In this document: piece after piece, positions 32,657 to 45,000 of the stretch
How positions within the stretch are numbered: the stretch's first letter is position 1
How the letters are laid out: each line of letters opens with the position of its first letter
NCBI GenBank assembly: GCA_014905825.1
Contig: JACGCN010000006.1
Location: 1,798,001-1,862,000 of the forward strand
Direction of reading: 5' to 3'
DNA length: 64,000 nt
From: Lyophyllum atratum
Lineage: Eukaryota > Basidiomycota > Agaricomycetes > Agaricales > Lyophyllaceae
The notes under the pieces: generated by a model
Seen by the model: only the letters and a program-made list of their open reading frames with translations
The model's database searches: none
What the model was told of the DNA's origin: nothing
Made by a program: the position numbers and the translations under genes

Positions 32657-34191
32657 CTAGCGCTTGGCGTTGTCACTACTACTTTCGCGTCGCTCTGACA
32701 TCTGATCAAGCGACGCTCCACCCTCTGCGGCACGCAGGCCGCCCGCGTGATAATCCCATAGATAATAATAGCTTGCAGGAAGAGCGACAAAAAGTGCACC
32801 AACGGCATTACCGAGAAATGCCGCAGTCACAGATCTAAATACCAAGTTAGGTTAGAGGTAGAACCTTTCGAATGCTGGAGACGCACTTGCGGATATACTC
32901 ATTAACAGTGAGCTAAGGCATTCGTTGAGTGATCCGAGTGTATCTGAAACCACTGGTGCACCTACATCAGCACCGAACATGATCCCTAGTGGAACAGAGA
33001 ACATGTTGGCAACCACTATCAAAATGATGCACCTTTAATAAGATCCTAAATGATCGGGAGCACCAGTGACCACATACCATGATCGAATCCACAAGCTACG
33101 AAAACCTGGGGGTGGGGTAAGCCAATTTCCATGTGAGAGTTTCAGAGCTATTCAGATCACTCGCCCATATCGGAATCCATATTGCAAATATCTGTGATAT
33201 GTTGTCAGTAACCTTGGGAGACGTATTTTGTTGGGGAACACCACCTTCGATATGGTTTCTCTTGCGCCCGCCGCTTGCTAAATCAAAAGTTATTAAAGAA
33301 AGTCAGTCACATGCGAACGATGACGAACCCAGACAGCGACCGAGACGAGCCAATTGCAGCCAATCCCCCGCAAGAAGATTTGGTGCCACTGGGGGTCACC
33401 AGCTTTGTGGCTATGATTGACTCTGATGAGATGAGCGTCCAAGAACAATGTTGACCATGACCCACATCGCAAAAGTCTTGATATAGGTAGCATATGGTTC
33501 GGCGGAGACAATCCCGCTGTCTGTCTGCCCTCAGACCACACCGAGGAGAACAGAGGTACTGATACTCACAACGCACAAGTACCGCGCCGAAAAAGAGGAC
33601 TACCTACGAGGTTGCCGAAAAACACTGGAGCGCGTCAATTAATACGTTACGGCGAGCAATAAGTTTATAAGTTTACCTATGGTCCAGTTGAGCGGTAGGC
33701 TCCACCAAGGAATTGCTCGCTTCGCCGCGGCCATAGGAAACGTCTAAATAGAATCGTTCCGAATCCCACAAAACGAGGAAGAAAATATTCACCAGCATGT
33801 TACTGGTCAACAATTCTTGACCTTGCAGTACAATCCTGTCATTACCTGGTGTGAATATGCTCGTCAAGGCATTTCTGAGGAGCTAACATCACCAATCCAA
33901 CAGGAAATACGATTCCTCCTAGTATCTTGACGATTCCCGGGTTTGACTGGGTTAGTCCAGCCGCTCCACCAGAAAGGATCTCGGATAATAAGCCTCCAAA
34001 TGCTAGCATTGCACCTGCAGCGACCTAATACAAAGTTTGCCATCACGTCAATAAACCACTGAGGCACGGCCAAGACAACGTACGGCTTTCATAAATACAT
34101 TTTCATAGCGGTCATGATGTTTCGAGACCGCAACGTCGACCATGTACTGCGCAATCTTTGCCTGCGACAGGGTGCTGGGTACATCGTCCAT
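32657..34191 (-). CDS. Formate/nitrite transporter (FNT) family protein
   Basis: A six-helix pentameric channel family moving formate, nitrite or related anions. It starts 'MDDVPSTLSQAKIAQYMVDV' (ATG 34191). The next blocks are 'AAGAMLAFGGLLSEILSGGA', 'LGGIVFPVGLVM', 'LQGQELLTSNM', 'WWSLPLNWTI' with 'VFFGNLVG', 'DPQWHQIFLRGIGCNWLVSV', 'VFVACGFDHVVANMFSVPLG' and 'SVTAAFLGNAVGALFVALPA'. It ends 'RRESSSDNAKR', TAG 32657. There are many short introns; the one at 33106-33164 appears to have a GC donor (GCGAGT). A one-base frame change is needed near 33583. Exon borders at 32890-32940 are uncertain. Confidence 0.85.
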
Positions 34192-35160
34192 GGTGGATAA
34201 GGGATAAGGAAGCGACTTCTTAAAAACAAATCACACACCCCGTGGGCGGCGCACACGCAGGTTCTGAGAGGCCGAGCTATATTTATATGATCTGGCGGAC
34301 CACGTATCATCGGGTCCATTCGATTACACTTGTAACCCCGGAAGTCTGTTCCTTCTGCGGCAGATGCGGTGCGCTTCCTCAGGTACATCGTCACCACATA
34401 TTATGTAGTGCAAAAATAGCCCAACTTCCTGAACGGCATTCCGTGTAAGGTGTAGCGAGACTAAGGTGGTCTTGTCTGTGCGTCATCTGTCAAGACTGTC
34501 GGAGACATCGGGTTAAGAGATTGTACTCACGAGAACCTCAAGTAGAGTAAATTTCGCAGGACTGAATAGACGCCCACAGATAAGCCAGCATTTTAGAACG
34601 AACTGAGTGAAAACGGCAGTGGCAAGCGTATTCAAAGATGGTGTTAAGCCCAATAGGACGTCGAGTTCACAGCCTTGTAGGGTCGCAACTACTGTGGATG
34701 AGAACCGTGATCCACAAGGCTCCTCGGCATCCGGCTATCTGGCGGAAAGAGAATCAGAAATTTCAGAATATGATGATACATCGAAGAACGGACCGGCGCC
34801 GTGGTGCCCGACTCGGATGTTTGACCAAAGGCAACCATACAGCCGTAAATAACGCGTGAACGCGTCGCTTGCATGGCGGATGCTTCAGCTGCCATGAGCT
34901 CGATACGACAAGCATTGATGACGGAAACGAATAATATAGCATAATCTATTAGAGGACAGAACCTAGTCATATCAGGAAGAGTGCATGTCGCTAAGACTTT
35001 TTAGGGGTTTAAACAAATCGGAGTAGTGGAACACTGAAACTAGCATTAGAACTTATTGAAAAGGAATAAACAGAGCAACATCGAATGTGAATGAGTGGAC
35101 AGACATGACACAAGTTTGAAGTTCGAGAGTGTAGGATCATGAAATGTAGCGAGATCCTCT
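34192..35160. other. Spacer between FNT and MEI2-like genes
   Basis: About 1 kb, upstream of the FNT gene and downstream of the MEI2-like gene. No conserved coding frame, RNA gene or repeat was recognised. Confidence 0.55.
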
Positions 35161-38100
35161 TCATAACTTTGTGTTCGTGCGACGGCGTGGCGTTCCGGCA
35201 GTTGGATATAGTCCCGGATTCGTCTGTTCCGAACTCTGACCATGTCGTTCAGCATTCCTACGCGTATCCTCCAACCTCCGAGAATATGCAGACTGAGGGA
35301 TTGGGGTCCCGCGCCCAACGCCAGGCACATACAACGCGCCACGGTTGAATGCACTTCGTTCCTTCCTCCGGATATGCGTTGGCGCAGGGAATGGCTCTGG
35401 CAATCCTTGTTCAGGCCCCGGATCAGAGTAGAATATCTTCGGTCGCCACGCCTCCCGCTCGTCCATGATGCACGAATTTTTGAACTTCTCAACGAGCGCT
35501 TCTTTTCCCCTATAAAGATACAACCCGATTCAGCAGCACGCCGTGCTCATATCAAGTATAGCGACATACTGGTAATTGGCGTAGCTCATTTGAAGGACTT
35601 TCTCGCTCGAAAACATATTCCTGGAGCCAGAATGTTTGAGCTGAGGAACGAATATTGTCAAGAGTGGCTCACCATTTCTCACCAAGTTTTCTCTTGGCGA
35701 AGAATAGCAGATCCTGGACGGTAATAAAGTTGACAAATGCGTAGCCAACATTACATCCTGCATAACAGATGAGGTTAATTACCGATCCTCCGGTCCTCAA
35801 AAAGTACGTACCGTTCTGGAAATCCATTCGCAAATAGAGGAAATCGATTTTACGCGAAGAGACTTTTCCAATATACGCGATGAGATCCTTGTCGCTCATT
35901 TTGTTCGGTATGTTTTTAATCATCACCGTAGTGCGCGTGTCTTGGCCGTCTTCGATTCGACTGATGTTTAATTGGTTGTGTTCGATGGTCGCGCGTGATT
36001 CGCGTGCACTGACTGACGGACCCTGCAAAGGCCCGGGTGTAGCTCCAGCTACGCGAGATGGATGCGGCGAACTTGGCGGGAGCGTCGAGCGAAAAATAGG
36101 TTGATAAGCCTCGGCGGCAGGATCGAAGTGAAGCGGAGTATCCTGTCGATTTGCAGAGATGTAAGGGTTATTCGGGCCTCCGATGATAGGCGTTTGTGGA
36201 CCACCATACGGTACGCTATGTAGGGAGGGATGAACCATTCCTGGAGCCTCTGGATACCAAGTTTCACCAACGAAAGAGCGAGGTACCATGGTCATCGCGT
36301 GTTCGAAATTTAAGTTCGCCATGTTGGCAGGCGGAGCGTACATAGGTTGGGGATAGGGAGTGTCATACTCATATCCAAATCCAGGAGCCGGAGGTGGCTG
36401 GGGCATGAACTGCACATTTTGGGGTGGTTGCATTGCCCGTTCAGGCTGCTGAGAGTATGGGGAAGGCGTCGAGCACGGAACGTAGCAGTCACTGGTTGCG
36501 GAACTCGGACTACCTCGAGACGGGCAGTAATAACAATCGTGATAACTAGAAAGCTCGGAGTGACGATTGGATTCTGCTTCCCAAGTCCACGCCCGTCCAT
36601 CGAGCCCGTGGGCTCTATCGAAGCTCTGCTCTGGCGGGTGGCTGGGTAGCCCTCCGGGAGCGCTATAGAGAGCATCGTTGGAATGCGATTGTTCCAGATT
36701 TTCGTGCGACGAAGTGACGATCGCTATGTTCTCTACGGGGTGAGAAGTATAGAAGTATGGGGGAGAAGGAGCCGGAGATCGAGGAACGGGATTGACGAAC
36801 ACATCTTGACCTTCACTGACACTCCGAGGTCGCGACTGGGCATCTGTGATGTAGCGAAACCTCTCCCTCGTGTGCGAATACTGACCGGGCGGCCCAAAAT
36901 ACAAAGCCGCTTCGCCGGGATGCCCTGGCAGCGTAGTTGGGAAGATGACGCGATTTTTCGAGGCGTCGAAGGCGGCGCCAGCTGTGGATTGGATATAAGG
37001 GTGCTCCTGAGGTTGTTGTCTGGCGTGAATGAACTCGGAAAGGTCTTCGCGTCCAAAAACTCTGAGCTTCATGCCAAAAAGAATTTGTCCGTCGATGGAA
37101 CTGTAGGCAGAAACTGCACACCGAACGTCATAATAATCGATACGGAATGTCTTCACTTGGGGCTGCTGTGGAGGACCGGAGATCAGTGAATGTGGGCATC
37201 GCTGAGATACTTCCTACCTGCTTTACATCGACTTTGTCGTCTGCCGACGAGAACGATCGGAGACCGCCGAAAGATTTGAGGAAACTTTTCAGCATGCTGA
37301 GGTTGAGCTCCCCATTAGCCGCCGACGTTGCGGCGTCTTCAGACGTGGGATCAGTGGCATCGTCATCAGGACCATCATCGACGACAACACTGTGATCCTC
37401 CATAACTCTGAGCTCTCTCCCATGGTCATGACCACCCATTCCTTTAGCTTCCACGGCGAGATAGAACGATCCATCTGTAGATGCCAGGAAGGGAGAATTT
37501 CCGATGACCTATATGTGGACTGTGAGAATGGAGCAGTTAAGAATGACATTGGCCATTTACCTTCACGAGTTCCTCGGCCGTTATGAATTGGCAAGTAATC
37601 CACGCTCTAGTCCCATCCTCCCGTATGTCGTCGCCGACGCAGTGAGACAAGGGACCCGTTGTCGGAGCGGAAATGATTTGCTTGGCGACTTCGGCGTGAC
37701 GGACATCAAAGAATGCCAGCATCGCCATGCCATCCGATTGCTGACGGCGGAGAAAGACTCCTTTGATGGAATCCTCAGTGAGTGGGCCGACTTGTATGCC
37801 AGAGGCAGGAACAGAGAGACTATTGGAGGTATCCGATGCGTCAACGCGCAGCGAAGTCAAGGATCCCACAATTGAGGTTCTGAGGATATCATGACGGATC
37901 TTTCTCGAAATATTGCTCAGCTAAAGAGAGCAGGTGGCGTCAGCTGATGTTGGACGGAGCAAATAATGCGAAGGCGGAAAGGTTTATAGAAATGATGGGT
38001 TACATGCAAGACTGGACAGCGGATAGCGCGTGGTGGGCAGAAATAAAACGACGTACAAGGAGGAATCGAGTCGACTGGTAGTCAGCCTCGTTGAGATGGG

Positions 38101-38661
38101 TTTCTTGAATGGCCTCGGACGTCGCGCCAGTATTCCCTGCTGAATCGACGCTCGTAGTCGTTCTTAGACTGGAAGAAGGAGTGAGAGGCGGCGTCAACAG
38201 AGAGTGGCCATAACCTTGATCGCGGTCGATTCGGCGGCGCCTCTGTATTTTCAAGGGCGCGGTCTGCTGCAGATTCGTAGCGAGGTCATCGAATGAAAAC
38301 GATTCGACGTGTTCGGGGTCATTTTGGGGTGCTGTCCGGTTTGTTGAACTCGTTGGCACGCCGTTGCTCTCCACAGAAGGAGGAGTCGATGGGCGCTGAA
38401 GGGGCTGTCTGAAGATTTCTTCGAACTCTGGTGGAATCGGGCCGGAGTGAGGGGGAAACCTTCCAACGAGATGCCTTTCAGTTCCGAACACGCAGTCGGA
38501 CGAAGTATCAAAGTGGCTTACCAAATATTGGGCAGTGAAGGCGAATGTTGAAGACGCGGGGGGTGATTTATGGGGACCTTGGTTTTCGCAAGAGCGTTTG
38601 CGTGTGATTTACCGACACCCAGATCAATACTGGACCGTGTTTGAGAGTGAGTGGAGGACAT
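35161..38661 (-). CDS. MEI2-like RNA-binding protein
   Basis: By homology to S. pombe Mei2, an RNA-binding regulator of meiotic entry. The gene starts at ATG 38661 ('MSSTHSQTRSSIDLG'), and the first intron splits 'SPSLPNIW|FPPHSGPIPPEF'. Two weak N-terminal RRM-like segments follow, including 'VKTFRIDYYDVRCAVSAYSS'. The C-terminal RRM (RRM_2) is diagnostic: 'RTTVMIKNIPNKMSDKDLI', 'KIDFLYLRMDFQNGCNVGYA', 'FVNFITVQDLLFFAKRKLGE', 'VLQMSYANYQGKEALVEKFK' and 'EREAWRPKIFYSDPGPEQGL'. The long centre is Pro/Ser/Gln-rich and disordered. Seven or so introns join without any frame break. Its role in mating or meiosis in this fungus is inferred. Confidence 0.92.
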
Positions 38662-39188
38662 GGTGTGGCGGAGCTAAAATGCCAGTAAAAAGAGTAGGAA
38701 GGGTTAAAAGGCGACCCAAGGAAAGTGCAAAAGAGGATTGAGAGAGAGCTCCTCGATTAAGGTCTTTAATTGACGTCAAAGGCGACCGGAGAAGCGTCAC
38801 AGACGCGATCACTTGTAAGAACAGAAGAACCGCAGGATTTGCGGATCTCCACGGCCGCTCTGATGGCGAGCCCGTTGCCAGGCAGGCAAAGAGTATTTTG
38901 GACATCTGAAGAACTTGTTACGAGCTGCGATGTCGGTAGGACTCAGGGTTGCCGCGAGTGATGGGCCACTGCCCAGGGAGGACTTGATGAATGCAACGCA
39001 GGTTATTCTGTATGAGCCAGAGGATGATCACTGGGGTGAAAATGAGTGAAGGGATACAGAACTAGAAAGGAGGATACCTACTAAATGTTGCGCTGGGAAG
39101 GCGCATTTACTATTAGCGTGAAGATGTTCGATATGCTAACTTCACGTCATTTCATCCAAAAATGGTACCCAAGATACCGCTTTGGTTT

Positions 39189-39617
39189 TCAGAGGGAACC
39201 ATCGGCCTGGCCAAGCATCTCCGCCCCATAAATAGATGTGCGTCCGGTTCCCTGGTCTCTCCTTGTCTTTTCAATGTCTGCGGGGACGACCAACGGAGAA
39301 GCCAAGGTTTTCTCAAGACGCCGAGCGGCTACCCAGACGGCAGTAGTTTTAGCAAAAGCAGTGCCGCAGGCCTGAGGTTGTTATTCGCCGAGACAAGGGA
39401 AATTCATCGAAAATGCTTCGATCAAGATGATCCTAGCAATCTTCCAGCTCCCACGCCACGCACCTAGAACAAGCCAGGGAAGTCCATAATTCCAGGTAAA
39501 AGCTGAGTAGAATGTAGGTGTAACCTCGTTGTGTAGCTAGGGTCGCCAGTAGTGCTCACTGTTCAAGGTGAAGTTGAAGTTCGACTCTGTTCGAGGTTGC
39601 TTCACTGAATTGCTCAT
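39189..39617 (-). CDS. Possible small membrane protein
   Basis: I do not recognise a family. A plausible model is: ATG 39617 'MSNSVKQPRTESNFNFTL', a GTGAGC...CTCAG intron, 'FTWNYGLPWLVLG', an intron up to CCTCAG (~39370), then 'ACGTAFAKTTAVWVAARRLE' and an open frame ending 'GAEMLGQADGSL' at 39189. Joined, the middle forms one hydrophobic helix followed by a basic segment and a polar tail (~90 residues). The second intron would need a non-canonical GC donor (GCGTGG), which weakens the model. Transcript evidence would decide it. Confidence 0.3.
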
Positions 39618-39633
39618 GTTTATTTCGGGCAAG

Positions 39634-39641
39634 TATAAATA
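39634..39641 (+). promoter_or_regulatory. TATA box, probably of MRP17
   Basis: TATAAATA lies 82 bp upstream of the MRP17 start codon in the interval shared with the possible divergent small gene. Confidence 0.45.
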
Positions 39642-39722
39642 ACGCGGCACGCATCACATGACAAGGTATAGCAGCGAAAATGTTTCAACGACTGTTTCAA
39701 TCGACGACGGCGTTGTGCAAGG

Positions 39723-40213
39723 ATGCCGTTCTACCAGATGCTATGCATCACTACTCATGTCAGCGAATATGTAAGTCTCATTTTGTGAGCACTATTCTCG
39801 CCCTGAACTTGTCAAAACTCCTGCAGAAACACATAAAGGAGCTGGTTCGCCAGACCGCTACACATGTCATGAATGCAGGCGGCGTCGTTCGTGGTATTAA
39901 CTCCTTGGGAACACTTACTCTGCCACAGCGCATGCGGAGACACAAGGTCACACATTCGATGGGAGAGTGCGTACTAAGTTTGCCTTGAGCTTTCCGCTGA
40001 GTGGTCTGACATGTTGGCAGTTGCGCGCTAGCTACTGGACTCTACACTTCGACACCTGCGCCACGGACACTTCGCTCGCTAAACTCCATCATGCGGCGAG
40101 ATCCACGTGTCATTCGCTGGACGGTACTCAAGTTGGGAGACAAGGTGGAAGATATCGCGGTGGAGGGACAAAAGGCACTAAGAGGCGACACACTCCAGGA
40201 CCTTATCAATTAG
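39723..40213 (+). CDS. MRP17: Mitochondrial ribosomal protein bS6m (MRP17)
   Basis: A component of the mitochondrial small ribosomal subunit. Exon 1 gives 'MPFYQMLCITTHVSEY'. A GTAAGT...CTGCAG intron leads to 'KHIKELVRQTATHVMNAGGV' and 'LTLPQRMRRHKVTHSMG'. After a second intron come 'DYWTLHFDT', 'LRSLNSIMRRDPRVIRWTVL' and 'VEGQKALRGDTLQDLIN', TAG 40211. Conserved S6 blocks are complete. The frame must shift by one base near 40060, between 'HFDT' and 'RTLRSLNS'. Length (~120 residues) is as expected. Confidence 0.88.
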
Positions 40214-40843
40214 ATGGAATGCCTCCGCCGACAAATTGTCCAACAACGATGAGAAGTGCTCTCATCACGTCGCTCGTTTTCTTGTTCGTCGCACCCACCA
40301 TCACCCACAGCTTCCATTATCCCGTGCAATAGAGTAAGCTGGCTGCCGCATAACAATTTGGCCCCGTTCCTAATTCTTACAAGAAATATACACTGGCCTT
40401 GTGAACGACTCGACCCACTGTGATCAACCTTGAGCGTCAAATATAGTGTTCTATATTTCAGAGCACCCATTTCCGACCCCCCTCCAGATCAAACAAGTTT
40501 GGGCGAGACCTTCTTACCATTTCACTGGCTTGGCTGCTGGGCTTCCTTGCTTGTCGCGTTTTCCAGAGTCTAGATATCAGAAAAGCGCATTGAAAGCTTG
40601 TTAATGGGTATAGCGCCCTTCACCCATTCACCGCCACCAGCTCAGAAGGGGTCCGATATAGGCTTCACAGATTGCATTGACTTAGAGCGACACGTCATAT
40701 CATCTAAACGTCTATAAGTACCGAGTGTCAAATAATAAGCGGTACTGTAACGCGGCATCGATCATCATTCCTTATTTCTATCGGCATGTTTGCCACAGCT
40801 TCAGACTGGGTTAGCGATAGAGATGATCAACAGTGGGACTGTA
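40214..40843. other. 3' spacer between MRP17 and the HAD gene
   Basis: Convergent intergenic DNA of about 630 bp. No gene, repeat or RNA was recognised. Confidence 0.55.
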
Positions 40844-41906
40844 TTAGATACTGCTGTTGTAGTTTTGCACCCAACGGGTCACCGCATTCAAATCCTCTAC
40901 CACCCTTACTCCTTTTAATATCTCTTGTGGGGCTTTATGAGCTTGTTCTCCATCCGGCCCAACACGCCGCAGGAGCAAACTTTTCATACCAGCAGCGAGG
41001 GCACCGTCGTAGTCGCTAGTACGACAGCATCAATCAAACACTCAAAGCACGAGGGCACAACGAATTCAGCTCACGAATCAATTTCGTCACCAACATGCAG
41101 ACACTGCCCGGTGTCGACGAGGCTTCGGGGTCGCTTCGAGTTCACGCTTGACAGTGCGCGCAAAAATATTTCAGGTGATGGTTTTTCTAAACCTACTTCC
41201 TCACTAAGGATGATGGAATCAAGTGAGGCAGGGAAACCAAGGTCCTGCAATACAAGACCTGGTTAACGAAATCGCTTCAATGCCTGCAAGTAGGGATAGA
41301 GGAGACGACATACGAATCCGTGAATCAGCGTTACTGACGACTGCAGTATGAACCTTCAATTCATCTCGTAAGGCCTGGACTAAAGACGAGGGAATTGTCA
41401 GCTTTCTCAAATTTTGGCAGTTAAGGCAAGGAGATCGGTTCGTACGAGCAGGGATAGCGTCATCAAACGCCCTGTACCCTTCCTTTGAGCTGAACCGCCG
41501 TAGTAGTCTAGGTACAATTTCAGGTAGAGAGGCTGTGAGGGCTATGAAACAGGGAGTTAGCCCAAGTGAAGGCATCAGTGCACGTTATGTACCCTTTTCA
41601 TCGGCGCCTGCGCCGAGCGCAGTTCGCCTTATAACTTCTGACCACCACGCGTCGGATCCCTTGCTGTAGACTGGCTGCTCTCGTTCGAGCGATTGAAAGG
41701 CTAAGGACCCAAACAGGTCTGCATATGGATCATCGAAAGTGTCTTCTGAACATACCTACCCTAAACGACTGCCGAAGAGAAGCGGGGTCGAGGATACCGA
41801 GGTAAGGCTCGAAGGTCTGTGAATATTGGACATGGATAGGCAAGCGGGGCACGATAAGTGTGTAGAGCGCGTCAAAGGTGACCAGCCTGATTGAGTGCAG
41901 CGGCAT
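40844..41906 (-). CDS. HAD-like hydrolase (HDHD3-like)
   Basis: ATG 41906 begins 'MPLHSIRLVTFDALYTLIVP', where FDALYTL is HAD motif I with the nucleophile Asp. The second Asp, the usual acid/base of phosphatases, is replaced by Leu. Later blocks are 'VHTAVVSNADSRIRM' (motif II, SN), 'LQDLGFPASLDSIILSEEVG' with 'LEKPSPEIF' (motif III, K) and 'LHVGDEI' then 'DYDGALAAGMKSLLLRR' (motif IV). It ends 'RWVQNYNSSI', TAA 40844. About six introns are required. The layout matches HDHD3/REG-2-like HAD proteins, whose substrates are unknown. Confidence 0.78.
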
Positions 41907-42059
41907 AAGCAAGAAACAGTATTCAAGTCCACAAATTTACGTAAAGCGCTGTCTCGCCAAGAGATATATCCCAAACTCCCCCCACCGTACCACAGTAGGG
42001 ACGTGGATGACCAACTGCAAACGCTAATGTAGATATACATTTTGCAGGTGAATCGCCGA

Positions 42060-45000
42060 TTAATCGTCCTCTTCCACATCACCAAACTCGAAGATGCCCA
42101 GTCGATCTTTCTTAGCCGCCAACACAGAGGATTGCAACTTTTTGACGACTTGTGGATAAGACGCCAGGTATCTGCAACTCTTGCGGTCAATGGCTGCAAG
42201 ACCCTCACTCAAGAGATCTGCATTGATACAAGCAAGGGGATCGTTAGCTGCGGCGGGGTTTTCGGGGTCGATGAGGCGAAGGTGAATTATAGAGCCCTCT
42301 CTGTGGTCTATATTCGCCACCAGTTTGCGTCCTTCACACAATTGACGGAACCGATCGATGGCTTCCTGGTGATAGTCGCTCTCTGGACCAACAAGTTTCA
42401 CGAAGCTGAGGGGCCATCAGAGAAAGTATGTAAGCGTAGTGGAAGCTTTCAATACCTGAGTCGAGCTTCATGTGCTTGACCTGGGAGTGAACGGAATCGA
42501 GGGTCCAAAGGTCGGATATTCGAGAAGGCAACAGTGTCTTGATTGCCATAATCAATGAATGTGACTTCCGCTTCCTTTTTAATGGGTGAGGCCCGTCGAA
42601 TCTTGGCACGATACCAAGCTCCATCAGAGAACTTGGCAGAGACGAGGTCCCCTCCTTTCGGCACGAATCCCGGTGGCGAGGCCACTGGCGACTGATGGTG
42701 GATAGAAAAGTCTCGCATTAGCTTTTCCAAGGATGCGATGCCTACAATTCGATCAGCCTATACATTCCCGACTGACGGGCACTCTGCTTACCTTCCGTGT
42801 TGAGTATTTGGACAGAGAACGAGAATCCAGGCTTAACGCGGACATCACTGATGATTATATCAAGGTATTCAGGTTTGAGTGCACCCGTTTCGGTGTCATC
42901 GACTTCGATCTCTGCTTTTTCCGCCGTCTCGTCGTAATCATTCCAAATCTAGAAAGAATCGGTCGCTGAATATAACAAGACGAAAGAAAACCCACATTAC
43001 GCTGAGCCTTTTTGGCTTCCGCCTGATTAAGTTGGTTATTAGTTATTTGAATGATGGCTGACAAGGTGGGCACCCTACCTCAGCATCGTACAGTTGTCGG
43101 GCCCATGAAAGACCTTCTGCCGAATATCCATGGACCGTTGCCAAACCCTCCTTTACCAGCGCGGTTGCAAAGTTTTCTTTGTTGAGATAAAGGGATCCAA
43201 TAAAGCCTCCGGACTTGTCAACGGTGTCGACTTCAAACTCCACATCACGTTGCATGCATCGCCGTGAGGCATATTCAGCACTCTCGGTGCCAAGTGGCTC
43301 TCCCCCATCTGATGCACTTCGCCCGCTACGTGGAGCCCGGATTCCTGTGTATGGTCGAAGAAGATTGTGAATATCGTTCAGTTGGTCATGGGGAAGACTA
43401 ACCAGCAAGAACCAAGGTCAGGGTCTGATTGTCTTTAGGTAGGAAAATTCTAAAATGAAAGTCAGCACTATTCTGTTGAAAAACAAAAATGCTAACTTGA
43501 ATCGCGATCCCGCTGCAACATAATCTACAACAGCGGGAATTCTTCCGAGCCGCTTGAAGCCGTTGAGGAATTGGGTGGCACGGTTGGTTGACTACAGGAG
43601 GCAGTCAGACTTGCACATATATATTGAGCGGTGCTACATACTTCAGAAATGTTCAACGGCTGTTTGGGGGCTGGTACTTCTTTCCCGGAATGTATCCCGC
43701 GCGTCTCGGTGACTGCCCTGTGTAATTCTCCTTGGATCAGATCAGCCATTCCAAACAGGACAGGAAAAGAACCAACGCTTGTTCTGCGGCGATCAGTTTG
43801 TCATACTCGGATGACCTATCTTCGTCGTCTCGCCTGTGGCGTACGATACTGGCCAGACCTTTCTCGATCAACTGTTCCGCGATATTGCTGATATTGAAGG
43901 AATGAATAGGATGGCTCAAGAGGTCACGAGAGGAACTAACGCATTTTGTCCACCATAGTGAACCGTAGCGCATTCCCGCTCATCAAAATCTCCTTCACGA
44001 GGCCGTACGAAATCAATATTGATTTTCACGTTTTTGCCAATGAGCTTCTTTCTCAAGAACTCCCTGGCTTCTTGTGCGTAATATGCCTGTTTGGGATCAG
44101 AGAGTCTACAATATAATGAGAATGAGCTTATTGAGAGGGTGAAGACATCCATACTTTGGTCCTCTGGTGGAGCTGAGTTGCAGCCTGCGCTCCTTCCCAG
44201 AATCTTTTTCCACAACGGAAATTTGGTCACCACTCCAGACGCGGACAACAGTGGCATCGAATGTCTTGGCTTGTCCAGTGGATGTAGTGCCATTCGATTT
44301 AGCGGTGGCGGAGGCGGTTGGCGCATTCGCATAGAGGCATGCTCGCCTCTCTTTGGCCGACTTTTCGGCAGCACGAAGTCTTTCCATTCCGCCATTGCTG
44401 GCTAGCATGCCAGCATGCCAGTCAACGACACGAGCCAGACCGGCGGCAACAAGATGCTCGGCGACGTTGCCAGCTGGATGAAGGACTAATTTTGACGCCA
44501 ACCCATCAGAATTGCAAGCCCTATCGAAAAGAAAAAAGATACACTCACCTGAACCTATAAAGATACTAGCTGGTGGAGGAGCTGTAGGGTTGGCGCCCGT
44601 TTGAAAGGGTGTCGCTGTCGAAGTGGGCAATGAAAGAATTATGACTCGAACAGCACGTTGAAGTAGGCGGGACTCAGTGAAAAACTTGGCCTGCACAAAC
44701 GTACATTTATTGATGAGGCAATGAAAAATGTACATGGTGAAGCGGTGACAAGACCCACTTCTTCTCCCCATGGTTCTGATGGTTCTCCTTGCTTGGTTGA
44801 CGCACGCGCACTGCGTACACCTGCCAAAGCAATGTTGACGACCTGATGCTCCCCTTCAGGCATGAGGAGGCGGACACGTAGAGTTGTTCCATCCCGGACT
44901 TGTTCGACGATGGCTGAAGCGTAGAGTTGAAAAGCGACCGGTTGAAAAGTAAAGTATATTTTACCATCAATGGATTTTCCCTTCCACTCAGTCACAAAAG

